This document shows positions 49,886 to 63,073 of a stretch of DNA of 64,000 nt, piece by piece. A model generated the notes under the pieces. That model was not told the DNA's origin. It saw only the letters and a program-made list of their open reading frames with translations, and searched no databases. Made by a program: the position numbers and the translations under genes. Position 1 is the first letter of the stretch. Each line of letters opens with the position of its first letter. Source of the stretch: Arctopsyche grandis (lineage: Eukaryota; Arthropoda; Insecta; Trichoptera; Hydropsychidae); the NCBI RefSeq assembly GCF_051622035.1, contig NC_135357.1:18721256-18785255 (forward strand), in the 5' to 3' direction.

Positions 49886-52800
49886 ATGATATAAATCTCA
49901 TTTATCTATGTATAAGCAAATTAAGAATCTCTTGAAAATTTTAATAATGATTATTTCATAGTGGTAAGGGATACAATTATAATTTTATAGTGTGAGTATT
50001 TTCGTATACCAAAGGAATAGATAATTTTTTACTATTTTGCAATGCCATTTATTAGCCAATATTGATAATTTTATTGTATGTTGATATTGTATTTATTCAT
50101 TGTGTTGAAAAGTAAATTAAAATAAATTGTCATTCATAATATTTTACTTTATTTACCTTCTCGTTAACTATTTAAGTAAATTGATTAAAATAAAACGATC
50201 ACCAGAAAAAAAGGTCTATGAAATACATACATACATAGTTGAAATGTTTAATGGAGAAAATGTCGTTAACTACTTACATGTATATATTTATATGTACATA
50301 TGTATGTGCGTATTCAAACAATGTACATATATATATAGCAATGCCAACTTCTTCACTGAGATAGATATGATGTTGGTTATTTCCATGAAGCAATAAAAAT
50401 TGTGCAATGTAGCCTTCAATTAGAAAATACCAGAATTATCTGAATTACTTTATCTTCTTTTTTTCGTTTTTCACTGCAATTACACAAATGTTGCTTATAT
50501 TTATGATGTAGAATTTGTCCTGCTCAATTGTAGATTTATTTATATTTTAGTTATTATTATTATTATATGGCTTGCATATACATATACAAAATTTATTTTT
50601 TCTGGTATTTAATTAAAAAATTCTTTGGGCGAGTATTATGTTCATGCAATGTACAAATTATTAAAACTTCATTTTAAACTGTTTGCAGGCTTTTTTATAC
50701 TTTTTTAAATGCAAAATATGTATTTTATAGGCCAGTACATCCAAAGATGTCAAAATATTTTAAATATAAATTAACACTCTCTTAGCTATAAACATCATGC
50801 GATGGAGCCGTTCAAATTTGTTTGGTTACTCAATTCACAAAAACTGGTCCAAGTTTGTGTCGTTGCATAACTGGCAAACAATTGTGTGGTTGCATTTTTA
50901 CAGATAGATAATGAGTAGCCATAAACACAGTTTTAAAATAGTTTTATGAATCGAGGTATTTTTATCTGCATACATACTTCAAATACAAATATACACATAC
51001 ATACAGTACATTAGCCTTGTTTACCTGCAGCCCGTGAACCTCTAGTAACTTTAAAAAATACATGTTTAAAAATAAAAATATGAAGCGAAAAGATATTTAC
51101 AATAATTGATTGACAAATGATTTAAGCTCAAAATTATTACAGGGGATTTATAAACTTATGTATACATAAGTATATAAAGTATGTAAATGTATACTCGTGT
51201 GTACATTCGCATATGTCAGTACAAAAATATTTTAATTGCTCCATCTTTATTTTACTTCAGGACGAGTTTTAGGGCTAACCCTAAAATTTATTCTTTGTTA
51301 CAAATTTTTGATAGAAAATTACATATACATATACCCAGGGCCGCCGAGAGGAATCCTGGGCTCTGGAAAAATAATTCCACATAAAACACAAAAAAAAAAT
51401 CTTCTAGATATATTTTTAATATGCGAAAAATCTATCAGAACTATTAGGAAAATACCTATATGTTAAATGCTATGTTTTGAAATACTAGCATTTAGGGCCC
51501 TCAAGATCCCTAAAATTTATTTTGCGACTTGATGACCCAAAAAGGTTTAACAGACCTGTTAAGTACATAGAGCTATAAAAGTAGAACATAATAGTTTTAT
51601 ATTTGAATGGAAATTCTGAATTAATTATGTTTGAGATATACACTCATGTTCATAAAATATCTCAGGAAAATCACTTGTGATTTATAGTACATTTGTAATT
51701 TATATGAAATGCACCTTTTATTAATTTTTTTTTACGATACCATTTTAAGATCTCTGAAAATAAGTATATTATGAAAAGCTTTTATTTAGTTTTATATAAT
51801 ACATATATTATATTATTCCAGCAGTGATTCTTAGCCCTATCAAATCACCCCTTTTATTATTTCTAAATTATCTTATAAATTATAATTATTACTATATTAT
51901 TAGAAATAATTTATCTATAAATTCTATTACATTATTTATTGCATTATCTTTTTTATTCATATTTATATCAATGAATTTCCTTGAAAGAATTAGGAAAACG
52001 ATTAAAACATTACATACATATATTGCATTAATACATACATATGTACATTTGTATATCAGATATTTTTTAATACGGATATACAAGTTATTTTTCAATATAA
52101 TATTATTTCAATAGCAACATGTCATAATAAGAGTTATTTCCCACATTTTCACAAAAAAGGAAATTATGTTCAAAACCCAAAATGTATTGTAATCAAATAA
52201 ATTAAATTTTAATTTGGTTTCACAGTCACAATTTTATATTATAAGTTCATGCAAATCTTTGAATCATTTCTTCAGTAATTGTATCAATGTGGCTATGGTA
52301 TGTTTATACATCAGAATCCTTGATCATTTTTATGCACAACTTAGAGTTCATTATTCAAAAACTCCACAATTTTATTGAACAGCACATGAAATTCTTTTAA
52401 AGAATTTCCTTTCGATTACTCTTTTAAAGTTGTGCAAATAAATCGTTCGAATTCGTTATAATTTTCTTTTCAGGGATTTCTCATTTGCATATCATCCTTT
52501 ATTTCGATTTTTTTTATTCTATAAGTCACAATAGGCAAATTGAATTAAAAACAAGAATTTCATCCGTATATCGATGATTCAACATTTAAAAAAAATTTTG
52601 ACCATATCTAATTTACCGAAAAATATTTATTTATCATCAACATACGTATGTATATGATTAGTACAACTATTTGCCATTTATACATTAAGAAATTTGATTT
52701 CTTATTTTGAATTTTATTTTTGTGTGCATAGTAGCAACACTAACTAACATAAGTTTCTAAATTTTAAAATTCGTTTTGATCGTCTTCCTTTACTGGGTCC

Positions 52801-52923
52801 TTAACATTCTTTTGATATCTCTTCATTTTCACAGCAACGACAAACATCAGGGCTTAAGTGATAAAATACTTAAGGCGATGTATATTTTCTCTATCAAAAA
52901 TGTATCGTACCTATCATAATAAT
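49886..52923. other. Prx3 3' UTR and gene-poor AT-rich DNA
   Basis: Beyond the Prx3 polyadenylation signal there is no recognisable gene. A hAT-like terminus, CAGGGCCGCCGAGAGG, is present at about 51343-51358, but I could not find its partner with confidence. Short frames at 50127, 51187 and 51824 are low-complexity. Confidence 0.45.
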
Positions 52924-53278
52924 GGGTCTACCTCTCGGGCCCGAATGTGAAACGCCCGAAAACGCAAATATCGGAAGGCAAAGATCGAAAATCGAAAGAT
53001 CTTAAGTCGAAAGTTAAAAAAAAAGATGCATGGTAAACGGTACATACTCACTTAATTTGCGCGAGCAGGATACGACAGGAACAAGAGGAACAGGCTTTTC
53101 CTCCTGTATTAATGTGCGCGCGCAGAATACGGAAGGAAAAGCCTGTTCCTCTTGTTCCTGTTGTATCCTGCTCGCACAAATTAAGTGAGTATGTACCGTT
53201 TACCATGCACCCCTTTTTTTTTTGATCGTTCGATTTTCGTTTTCGGGCGTTTCACATTCGGACTCGTGACGGAGACCG
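52924..53278. mobile_element. Mutator-like foldback MITE, 355 bp, 9-bp target duplication
   Basis: It is almost wholly palindromic: outer arms at 52941-52964 and 53238-53261 (ccgaatgtgaaacgcccgaa and mirror) and inner arms of 76 bp at 53027-53102 and 53134-53209. The termini read GGGTCTACC and, inwards from the right, CGGTCTCCG. Identical CATAATAAT flanks lie at 52915-52923 and 53279-53287. A 9-bp duplication is typical of Mutator-like elements. No coding capacity. Confidence 0.8.
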
Positions 53279-54450
53279 CATAATAATATACAATACTGAA
53301 ATGGCATTTTTGCTCAATTGATTCAAATTGATTTATATGATTTATGTAAGTATTGGGCTTTACAATCCAAGACTAAATTTTTTAAATGTATTGAGTTTTC
53401 CTAAAGTGGCGCTCTACCGTGATCGGGAAAATTCTCATAGTCAAATTTTGTTTTTAAATCTCTTACATTCCTCATATACAAACATACATATGTATTTAGG
53501 TAGTCATGGGTTTGATCACATTAGATTTTTTTTGTAAGTAATTGAAAATATATAAAAGCACTGTTTCCAATTGTTTGATAAATTTTCTCATTGCCAAAGT
53601 GTGATGGTGAACAGTGCTAAATTTTTTATGACAATAAACACCCCCAAATATTTACTTTGACGTCGGACCTGTATTTAACACATATTTTATTACAATATGA
53701 TAATTCAATTTCTCATTCATTGACACATTTCGTTTGAAGTTTCAATTTATATTAATGTTAAACATTTGTTATTATTAAATGTTTGAATTTAAAAAATACT
53801 GATCACATTACTTATTCCAATGATCAGGTGTCTCTACATACACATATGCAGTAAAATCATTTGCTACATGTAGATAATATTTCTTGCTAAATTGTGTGGT
53901 AAGAAAAATAGTGCACAAATAATAACTCTAGTAGGTATGTGAGTAAACTGTTAGTTTATTATTGTTTATAAGAATTTTAACAATTTTTCTCGATTTGAGT
54001 GTTCACTCGAATAACTTTCCTAAATGCCTATATGTATGTAAGTTATTTACATATATCTCTTCTGAAACTGGTAATGAATCATTTTAGAAAACATTAAATT
54101 TTAGGCCATTTTAAGATTGTTTCCATTTAAATTCTTATCAGAAGTAAATTACTTTTCGGTGTAAATAAGTAGAACTCGAAAATAAGATAAGGGATGATAG
54201 AAACTGGTATTATTAACACATATGTAGTTGTATGTATGTACATATATACATAGAAGATTGTGTTTTTAAATAGACTAATTAGACTCCTTTCATAGGTCAT
54301 TAACATCTTTTGGTTTAAAATAAACATATTATTAAAAGAAATCGTTTAAAATTAATGAGGTAAGAAATATACATACATAGGATAAGATAAAAAAACGTGT
54401 AACATATAAAAACTTCACTCCACTCCTTGATTTTGCTTTCAATCAAAAAA
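53279..54450. other. AT-rich intergenic DNA, no gene recognised
   Basis: Contains tacata palindromes and short frames only; nothing here resembles a gene or a bounded element. Confidence 0.4.
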
Positions 54451-54454
54451 AATC

Positions 54455-55830
54455 GAATGTGACCAACCCAAGACTTTATCTATATATTTGAGGAATATAA
54501 GAAGTATAAAAAACAAAATTCCATAATGATTCCGGCTATGAGAGCATTTTCGGTATAAGTTTGAGCGCTAATGTAGAAAACTCGCTCAAGAAAAAAGTTG
54601 TCAGATTTCATAAAATAATAGAGCATAAAATATATAGAAGATATAAATAATTTAAAAGATAAAAATAAAATAATGAAATATTGTTTTAAAAAAATTACTA
54701 CTCTCGGTTTACGAACAAAAATAATACAAAATATATAATTTCGAAATAGACTTTGTATGTACATATGTATGTAACATTGGTTGGAAATTCGTAAACAACA
54801 CATAGTTTCCGTGACAACATGGGGACGGGGGGGGGCGAAGGCCCCCAGGGCTTTTGGTTATTCTGGTTATATATACGGGAATTCTGGTTATATATGTATA
54901 CATAATTTCGAAAGCGACTTAGTATGTAAGAAACATTTGGTTGGAAACTTCGTAAACAAGTCAAAATTTTTTTTTCGATTCGAATAAATTTAATAAAAAA
55001 ACAAATTAATACTTACTATTAAATACGCCATGTTTAAGGTGTTTATATTATAAATACTGAGCGAAGCCGGGTAAAACAACCAGTACAATATACATTTTGA
55101 GCTCGTTACGTTCAGTAGTGTTGAAAAAATCATGTGGTCACAATACAACAACTTTTCCAAAAGGAACCGAAGTTTGTAATATTTGACGGTTTTTTTTATT
55201 TTCGTCACATTAATACAAGGATTATACTTGAATTTTTTTGTGAAGAACACACATATTAAAAGGGTCGAAAAAAATAGTGGAAAGAAAACCGAACATGAGT
55301 AAATTGCCACTTTCGATTCACGGAACCGAACTAAATTTTATATATTACTTGGTATTAAACTAAAACTTCTGTATATGAAATTTCAGTTCAATACACTGAA
55401 AGGGTTTTGATAAAAACATAAAATCCTCGATTTCCGGTCGAGATAAAAATATTGATGTATAAAATTTATAATTTTTATTAAATGTAAAAAGTTTCAGTCT
55501 GATCCGTTGGTGGTTTAGTAGATAATTGAATCTCAAAACTTCTTCCGGTCAACTTAAAAATTAAAAAAAAAATCAATAAATATTTCAGCAACCGATACTA
55601 AGTTTCAGTTCGATAGGACATACGGTGCTCAAAAAATCTCCACAATACATAGACACACATCACACTAATAAATCTTTACTAAGTTGATTAGTCTCTGCTC
55701 TGTGTGTGGCCCATTGAATTCCTTAAAGAATTAAACAGTCAAAATCTCGAGTTCAAATTTTCGCATGATAACAAAACTTCATCTATTGTTACTACGTACA
55801 TACATAGATAAAGTAAAAATATATACATAC
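54455..55830. repeat. Copies of the (GT)n / cggcttcgctcgg dispersed repeat
   Basis: The left part begins gtgaccaacccaagactttat, matching 11760-11780, and ends aatactgagcgaagccgggt (55056-55075). The right part (about 55280-55830) carries aaccgatactaagtttcagt, ctcgagttcaaattttcgca and actacgtaca, again as in 11755-12350. A short block at about 55665-55725 (aaatctttactaagttgatt) is related to the foldback arms at 26.1 kb. Confidence 0.55.
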
Positions 55831-56250
55831 AAAGTGTGTCACACATAAATACATATATCAGTGTCTTCATACATATGAATAAGTCGTACGAAACGTTTTG
55901 TTTATCCCCTTTTCTCGCAAAAAGTAAAAAAAGTTTCATCGACAATGGAAAAACCTACAGTATATGTATATTGGGATCATTTGCATGCATCTTGAGTTTT
56001 GATGTTATCATTTATCAGTATAACAATACGATTTCGAGAATCGTGCGCAGTTTTAAATACAGGATCCTCTGAAAATCGCACAAATATATTTTCAATCTAT
56101 TCGCTAACGTACAGTATTTCATATTTTTACAGAATAATTCGAACTTGGATATTAATGCAAATATGAAAATAAGAAATTATTTTCCTTACTTTTTCAGTTT
56201 TAAAAATTTTTTATATTTCTAGTTTGGTGAAAGTTTTATGACTGCATACT
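55831..56250. other. AT-rich intergenic DNA
   Basis: A 78-codon frame (55836-56072) with a hydrophobic middle has no recognisable match or splice context; nothing else is visible. Confidence 0.35.
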
Positions 56251-56353
56251 TATCGTGACCATTTATTTTTTTCCTCAAAACGGGACATATACCAATTTTT
56301 GGATATGTAGGCACATATGTGTATTCAAGAAAACGCATATTTTTTCATTGTTT

Positions 56354-56641
56354 TTATTTATTAATAAAAAGAACAGGAATGACTACGTGAAAATAAATAA
56401 TGTATGTGGTCTTATATTTTCTGAGGAACAAATTTGCTCGAGTATTTTTGGTGTTGATTTCAAATAATAATGAAAATCTTGGCAGGATTAGCATTGCTTT
56501 AAGAACTGCGACTCGCAACTGTGTTTCGCTTGGCCACAACTTATTCATAAGAGAAAAGACCCTTTCTACGAGCGCATTATGCTGCGTACGGACCAAACCA
56601 ACGACGATTTTGGCCCAACTTTTAAAACCAGTAGCGTACAA
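56354..56641 (-). pseudogene. hAT transposase C-terminal fragment
   Basis: An open frame of 95 codons includes HNALVERVFSLMNKLWPSE and a following VLKAMLIL-type helix, corresponding to the Ac-type hAT dimerisation domain near the protein C-terminus. The rest of the transposase is absent, so it is a fragment. Confidence 0.65.
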
Positions 56642-57426
56642 AATATCGAAATAAAAATTAAATTAAAAAATTGAAATTAAATATCAAAATTAAGCTAAAG
56701 AGCGAGATTGAGCTAAAATTAGATCATCGTTGATGTTTTGAATTACGACGATACGCATTTACAACCAGAGAAATATTATAATTTCTCTGATTACGAGCGA
56801 AAAAAAATCTTATTATTTCTTAAAAGTCGTCACGATATACTACTGTATTTCAGCCGTCGATGAAACATTTAACAAAAAAACCGTCGGTGATTTGTCAAAG
56901 GGTTTTTTTTCTTTCTTGATCTACCGACAACGCAATGGATTGGCGACGATCGCTGGATCACCCATACTAATACATTATATATTCTCAGTAACTGTGCATT
57001 ACGGGGAAGTAAAAATAATAATTCTTTGATTTTTTTTCGATCTTAGTGGGTTCTTCGTAAGTCAAAACATCTTCGACAAACAAAAGACGAGGATTACCTG
57101 TATGTGATTGTTGATGATCTAATTTTAGGTCAATCTCGAAAATTTATTTAAATTGGGCATGTTCTGTTTTAACTTTCAATATTTAATTTTAATTTTAATA
57201 TAATGATTATAATTTTATTTTGATATTTGAATTTAATTTTAACATAATAATAAAAGTTTTAATTTTGATATTTAATTTCAATTTTTAAATTTAAATTTTA
57301 TTTCGATATTTTGTACGTTACTCCTGTTTTTATCCTGCTGGTTAAAAAGTTGGCCCAAAATCGTCGTTGGTTTTGTCCGTAAGCACCATTAGTGCCGGAC
57401 AGGCATAACAATTGTAACCTTGGGTT

Positions 57427-57528
57427 TAGTCACCGGAGCCTGAGGGGGCCGTGTATTGTTCAAAGGTTGTAAATGCATTGTTAAAGGTTTGCCGAACAAT
57501 GGATAGCACTGTGACTATCCTACCTCTA
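57427..57528 (+). mobile_element. hAT-type MITE, family M1, copy 3 (102 bp)
   Basis: It runs from TAGTCACCGGAGCC to CCTACCTCTA like copy 1 but lacks about 86 bp of the middle. Perfect CTTGGGTT flanks lie at 57419-57426 and 57529-57536. Confidence 0.85.
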
Positions 57529-57647
57529 CTTGGGTTGCTCTCTTTTTGAAAACGGGACATTTCGACGTCCCGAAGCTGTGCTTGGGGACAGCAGGATAGG
57601 CTAGCTAAAAACGGGACGGTCCCGTTCTAAACGGGACGTATGGTCAC

Positions 57648-58203
57648 TAGGGATCCCAAATATTTGTCAACTTCAACTATTCGAGTATTGAATAGTAAAT
57701 CAAGAGCTATTCGAATATATTCGAAAATTAAAAAAAAGGTAATTACATATGTATGTACCAAGCATAAATTTGAATGAATCTTTTCTTTTTTCATTATGAT
57801 TTTAAGATTCTTGTAAGAATGTATATTTCGCCGTTAAATATTCGTATTATTTTTCTGATGTTTTCTAAAATTTCGTAGAGATTATTATCGATCGAAAAGT
57901 GATTTTCTTCAAACATTTCCGTTTTTAATGAATAAAAATCCGTTTCTTCACATGTAGACATCTTCATCTTCTTCATTATCTTCATTTTTATCACAATTAT
58001 CCCCATTATATATTTGATTTCTTCATAATCGTCGGCTTCTTCGTATCACTCTTTTCATGTTGATTTTGTTTATTTAGTTTATAAAAAAATATATACACGA
58101 ATAATATTCGAATAGTTGATGAAATATTCGAATAACGAATGGCTGAAAAATCAGACGAATAATTCGAATACTCGAATATTCAAATATTCGATTGGGATCC
58201 CTA
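57648..58203. mobile_element. hAT element with perfect 8-bp duplication, 556 bp
   Basis: Ends TAGGGATCCCAA and inverted TTGGGATCCCTA are perfect for 12 bp. Flanks are ATGGTCAC on both sides (57640-57647, 58204-58211), the terminus of the older hAT it landed in. Subterminal regions are full of attcgaata motifs. A minus frame of 70 codons (57794-58006) may be a transposase scrap. Confidence 0.85.
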
Positions 58204-58211
58204 ATGGTCAC

Positions 58212-61200
58212 ATTATATACATACATATACTCTAACTATTACTTTATTTGGTCTTGAAAATCGAGTAACATCGTCCTCTCTATTTTTCCATCTTTATTCG
58301 AATTATTGAAACATCACTTTCATTTTGATAATTGCAACTAAATATTCGAATAATTTCATTTATCCCATTCACGCTTATGCATTAAAAATTCAATAATCCA
58401 AATTTTGCACATATTTTAAACCAAAAACAAAAAACTAAAAATATAGTATTTTTATTTGCGCATTTTTCGGTGGTCGCATCTTTCGTTCTCGCATTTGTAT
58501 ATGTATCTACATATGTATACGAGATCAGAATATCTACAACATCGAATTAGATATATTGAATTATAAATCATGTTCATTTGTTCAATTTCTTGAAAAATTA
58601 AAGCAAAATAATTGAATCTGAATATAATAATAATGATCAACAGGCAATTCGAGCGTGAAAATTTGTTGACCTATCTATGTAAATACATATGATACGTAAG
58701 TATGTATGTAATAAGAAGAAAATTCCAGTTCATATACATTTTCTCTGAAACTTCGTGTAGTTTGCATAGATTGATTTGCGACCGATCTAACCGCATTTCT
58801 GAATTTTGTACATGGTGCACACCACCATTTATGTCATCAACATGTTCAGTTTACTTTCGCGAGCTTCACAGGGTGGACGCGCCACCATAACACTGCCAGT
58901 ACCTATACATTCATGCGTTTTCTGAAATTATTCATTTCGTTGAAATTTTAAATAAAAAGTAATCATTAAGAAGATTTAGTTCATATTTTGGCTTTGGAAT
59001 GGCTTTGAAATAAAATTTGATATAGTCTAAAAAAACCCATTGTTCTTTTAGAAGAAATACAATATCAATTCCTATACAATGCATTGATCTATAAATTACT
59101 GAAGCATGTAAGTACATATATTTAAAAACTGAAAAATATTTAATGTTGTTACAACAATTTATGGTTTTGAAAAAAATACACATAAATGTTTGATTATTAA
59201 AAACAAACTCACTTTTGAACTACAAAAATTAATTTATTTCAAAGTATTGTTGTAAGTATTGAAAATATTGTTATATACTCTTATTTTGTTTCTGACCCCT
59301 AAATCGGGGCCGTAGTATGCCGAAATATACATATAAAAAATGATTCATTGCCCAAAAGTGATCAACAAAAAGATCGGAATCCAAAATCTTTGTAAAGCAA
59401 AATTTTAATGTCTAAATATTTATGAAAAATAATTTATGTACATCAAATTCACATACAAACATCGTCTAAATTCATGTATTATATTGATGGGTCTTTTTTT
59501 CATTCCCATTTAATATAATTATTTTACCGGAGAGCGTTCAAAGCTAGAAATAGTCCAACCCCTATCAATATTTAAATTTAGATAAACTGTATTCTAAATT
59601 TCAAGTTTACATTAAACATTAATTCATTAACTTTCGATGTGTTTCCAAGTACACATCCAAACACGTTTGTAACCTGTATATTTTATACATTGTTAGACAA
59701 GTCGTATTTAAAAATACATCGACATTACTCATGTATGCATACTACTTACAACTTGTCTCATTTTATTATTTATCATATTATTTGTCGACATTGACGGATT
59801 ACACATAATTGTAATTGCTGCACCACCATTTGGTCAGATAATTGTAATAACGAGTAAATGTATTCATAGCTTAACTCACAGCGTGAAAATAGTGAGAATG
59901 ACGGTGTCACCCATTCATAAACATGTGCGATGGAATATTTTTTATACGTTAGTAATTTCTGTGGCTAACTATATTTCATTTAATAAATTTTTTGAATTGT
60001 CTCCATTGTTTATTGTACTTTATGTAGCTCCTGGTTTATTTTACAAAATACGGTTAGTTGTCATCCTACGAGAATATCGTGTGTATGCATGATTAATGAA
60101 CTTATGATACAATAGTTGATAAAAAAAAAACACAATTTGGTATGTTTTCATTCGCTATCTGTGAATGCTCTTTGCGCGACGCATTTTAGTTGACATGTTG
60201 ACCGAAGCACTTGGTCTTTGTGTAAAATGTCAGTTAATGATTTTGCACTTAACCCTACTGACCTATGCGGCGGAAAATTACTTCTACACGTCAAATTCAA
60301 TACACCTTCGAGCGGTTTTTAATTAGGTATTCTAAATGTGTCACACTGAAATCGCGATACTCATGCAAATTCAAATTTATTAGGTTTTGAAACGTCGATT
60401 GCAAAACAATAATTAAACACCGATGAATATGACAGTTTTTACAAATGAATTATCTAAAAGAATGCCAAACTTCTGTTAAGTTACAAATCAACTTTTTACA
60501 CTGATAACTATTTATGACATAACCAACCTCTTAGTTGGATCACAAAAAGACGGTGAAAATATAATTTAAATAAGACTTGGTAAATGTAATTAAAATTGTT
60601 TTAAAACATTATAATACGATAAGTATTGAAGATGACTCAATAAAGAAGGATTTTTTCTTTTCGCTCATCTTTCAATTTATTTATCAAAAGCCAAAATGCT
60701 GAGCAAACTTTATAAGTTAGTCAGAAGTTTTCTAAAACCAGAAAATATGGTAATACATAGTTCAAAAACTAAATGAAGTTTTCGTTTGATTATGCATTTC
60801 AGTATCTCGCGATTCGTAAAAGGGATGAATTTTCTCCATTCAAAGAAATTCTTCATCATGCCACATATCAGTAATATAACATATAATTATTATAACTACT
60901 GTTTCAGCGTACACGTATTTGCTTCATATATGAATATTTAAAACCCAATGGAATCAGTAAAAGTGCCTTCATGAAATAAATATACTGTACCTACAAACAT
61001 ACATACATATTATATAATACCAACATCATTCTCCAATCCAAATATTTACATATGTATATTTGATTTAAATAATTAAATAACTGAAGTGACTCGTTAATAT
61101 AAAGCAATTACTATATTTTCTATAATATTTACAATTCTAGCAATCGATATCAAATTTTAAAAGTTTATTCATACGATAAACTTTAACACTTTGGACGGTC

Positions 61201-61772
61201 TCTATTTGTTTGATTGTTTGTGATTTTACTACGGTTTTATTAACCGTTTAACTTAACAATTGTTTCATTTATTACTGTTTTCTTCACAAAGAATATATCG
61301 TAGGTACTTCAGTATATTTGCATATTTATTTAAATACATACATATATAAATCAAAAAATAGTTGCACATATAAATAATTCATATGCCATGGTGATAAAAA
61401 TTCAATAATAACCCAAGGAATAAAGATAATACCGTCCATAATATAATAATACATATGTATTTAGACACGAACATGTCATGGATTTTCACATGATTATTTT
61501 TTTGTCTTTAGCTCCAGTCTTGGTGGACAAATTGAATCAACAAAGCACTTGAAGGACAACGTTTCAAATAGCACAAAACAGGTGATTATTCAAATTTCTA
61601 AGAATTATTTTGAAACATACTCTCTATACGCATAATAGTATTTTCAGTAGTAATAATTTACTATATCTAATTTATTGTTCTTCCACAAAGCAATTTTTCT
61701 TTTTAAAAATTTTAATGTTATTTTTAAGATCATTTTAAAACGTAATTGAATTTATGTTTTTCTCGTTCTCTT
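58212..61772. other. Gene-poor AT-rich DNA
   Basis: No recognisable gene. A hydrophobic 64-residue frame starting at Met 59898 (MTVSPIHKHVRWNIFYTLVI) ends at 60092; it has two possible membrane segments but no recognised relatives. A stretch at about 60830-61010 resembles 48690-48840 in order of short motifs (gaatttttctcc, gtatttgcttc, aatcagtaaaa, actgtac), suggesting a dispersed repeat. Confidence 0.4.
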
Positions 61773-61774
61773 TA

Positions 61775-62236
61775 AAAGTATAAGTGATCAATTGGATACT
61801 AAAATGAAGCTCGGCTGATTTTTTGGGCAAACACTAGAAATTCAATGAGACGTGTATATGAGTATAATATTTATAATACATATATATATGTATGTCTGTA
61901 CATATATGTTATACATAAATGTATATACACATATTCACTACATATTATCAATATTATATACATATGTATACACAGAGCTTTTTTTGAAAAAAAATAGGTG
62001 CCGGAACTTACATACTTCTTGTCAAGTTTTTTATTGGAAAAGATTATATTCAAATTATATTATATAGAATATTCGTTTGAAACATGAAAAATGCTGAGAC
62101 CAAAAGGTGCCGGAACGCCGTTCCACCGCGTACATGGGAAAAAACCCTGTATATGCAACGTCTCATTGAATCTCTAGTGTTTTCCCAAAAAATTAATCGA
62201 GCTTCATTTTAGTATCCAATTGATCACTTATACTTT
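61775..62236. mobile_element. TA-flanked MITE with 78-bp terminal inverted repeats
   Basis: The arms 61775-61852 and 62159-62236 are inverted copies starting AAAGTATAAGTGATCAATTG, differing at only a few positions. TA flanks both ends (61773-61774, 62237-62238). TA duplication with long inverted repeats suits the Tc1/mariner superfamily. A second MITE is nested in the spacer. Confidence 0.8.
61973..62149. mobile_element. Nested hAT-type MITE, 177 bp
   Basis: It starts CAGAGCTTTTTTTG and ends AAAAAACCCTG, with the subterminal GGTGCCGGAAC block repeated (62000-62010, 62106-62116) and a GTTCCACCGCG block. The flanks tgtataca (61965-61972) and tatatgca (62150-62157) agree at six of eight, differing by transitions. 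Confidence 0.65.
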
Positions 62237-63073
62237 TAGTAAACGAAGTGCTAAAAAAATTACATATACATATGTACTCATCGTCTCATCACGAGAGATT
62301 TTATCAAATAACAGTGACGCCCCGAGACAATGTGCCGCCGTTAGGCAAAGTTCAAAATGCCAACTTCTCTAGAAATATGGTCAAATTTTTGTTTTGATAT
62401 ATTTAATTTATATTTTGAGGTCGGAAATACAATACTCAGAAACACAAATATCTTAAAATGAATTTGAAATACATACAAATAATTAGTATGCACTCATCTA
62501 CATATATCAACATAGAATTGGTGGTTCATTCTTGATTGTTAAATTATTTACACACTATTAGAATGTCATAGATTCCTATAAAGTTCTAATTACACTCGAT
62601 TTAAAATAATTATATTTTCGCAGTCATGTTGTTATATAAACTAATTTAAATTTATTTACACTATATTAATTAAAATTTACAAGGTGGAAGACCTACACAA
62701 TACATATGTATAATAATTAATTACAGCGCGGCGCGTGGATACGCCAGCACAGAAAAAAATGAGAAAGGATCCCGTTTCGGCGCATTCGTCCGCCGAAGAC
62801 TAATAATAATATAGACCCTCAAAAACGTGTAGTCACATGTTGGTAAAATGATCCATTCTTTGATGAGATTTTTTTTTCATATAAGAAAAACGTCACCGTC
62901 TTCAACAATTTCGTAAATTTAGAAGTGTTTATTACGATTATTTTTCACCATAGAACTATAGAAATCGATTGAAATTTCCATTGTTAACCTAACCGTATAA
63001 AATGGACAAGTTTCAAAGCGATCGGAAGACTGTAGCAATTTTAGCTCAATCGTTTGCGAAGTGAAACGTAGAT

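Larger units (their letters stand above)
56252..57647. mobile_element. hAT element with inverted duplication of its transposase end
   Basis: The left end GTGACCAT...AAAACGGGAC and the right end (GGGACGT ATGGTCAC, ending at about 57647) are inverted. On the minus strand, 56641-56354 encodes a hAT dimerisation-domain fragment, HNALVERVFSLMNKLW. The segment around 56575-56735 recurs inverted at about 57115-57400 (ttttatttcgatattttgta, ttggcccaaaatcgtcgttg). Family M1 MITE (57427-57528) is nested in it, and a second hAT (57648-58203) is inserted in its right terminus. Confidence 0.65.

Noticed and set aside
59883-60092. Hydrophobic small membrane protein gene
   Set aside because: The frame has plausible membrane segments but no relatives I know, no splice signals and AT-driven composition; support is too weak.
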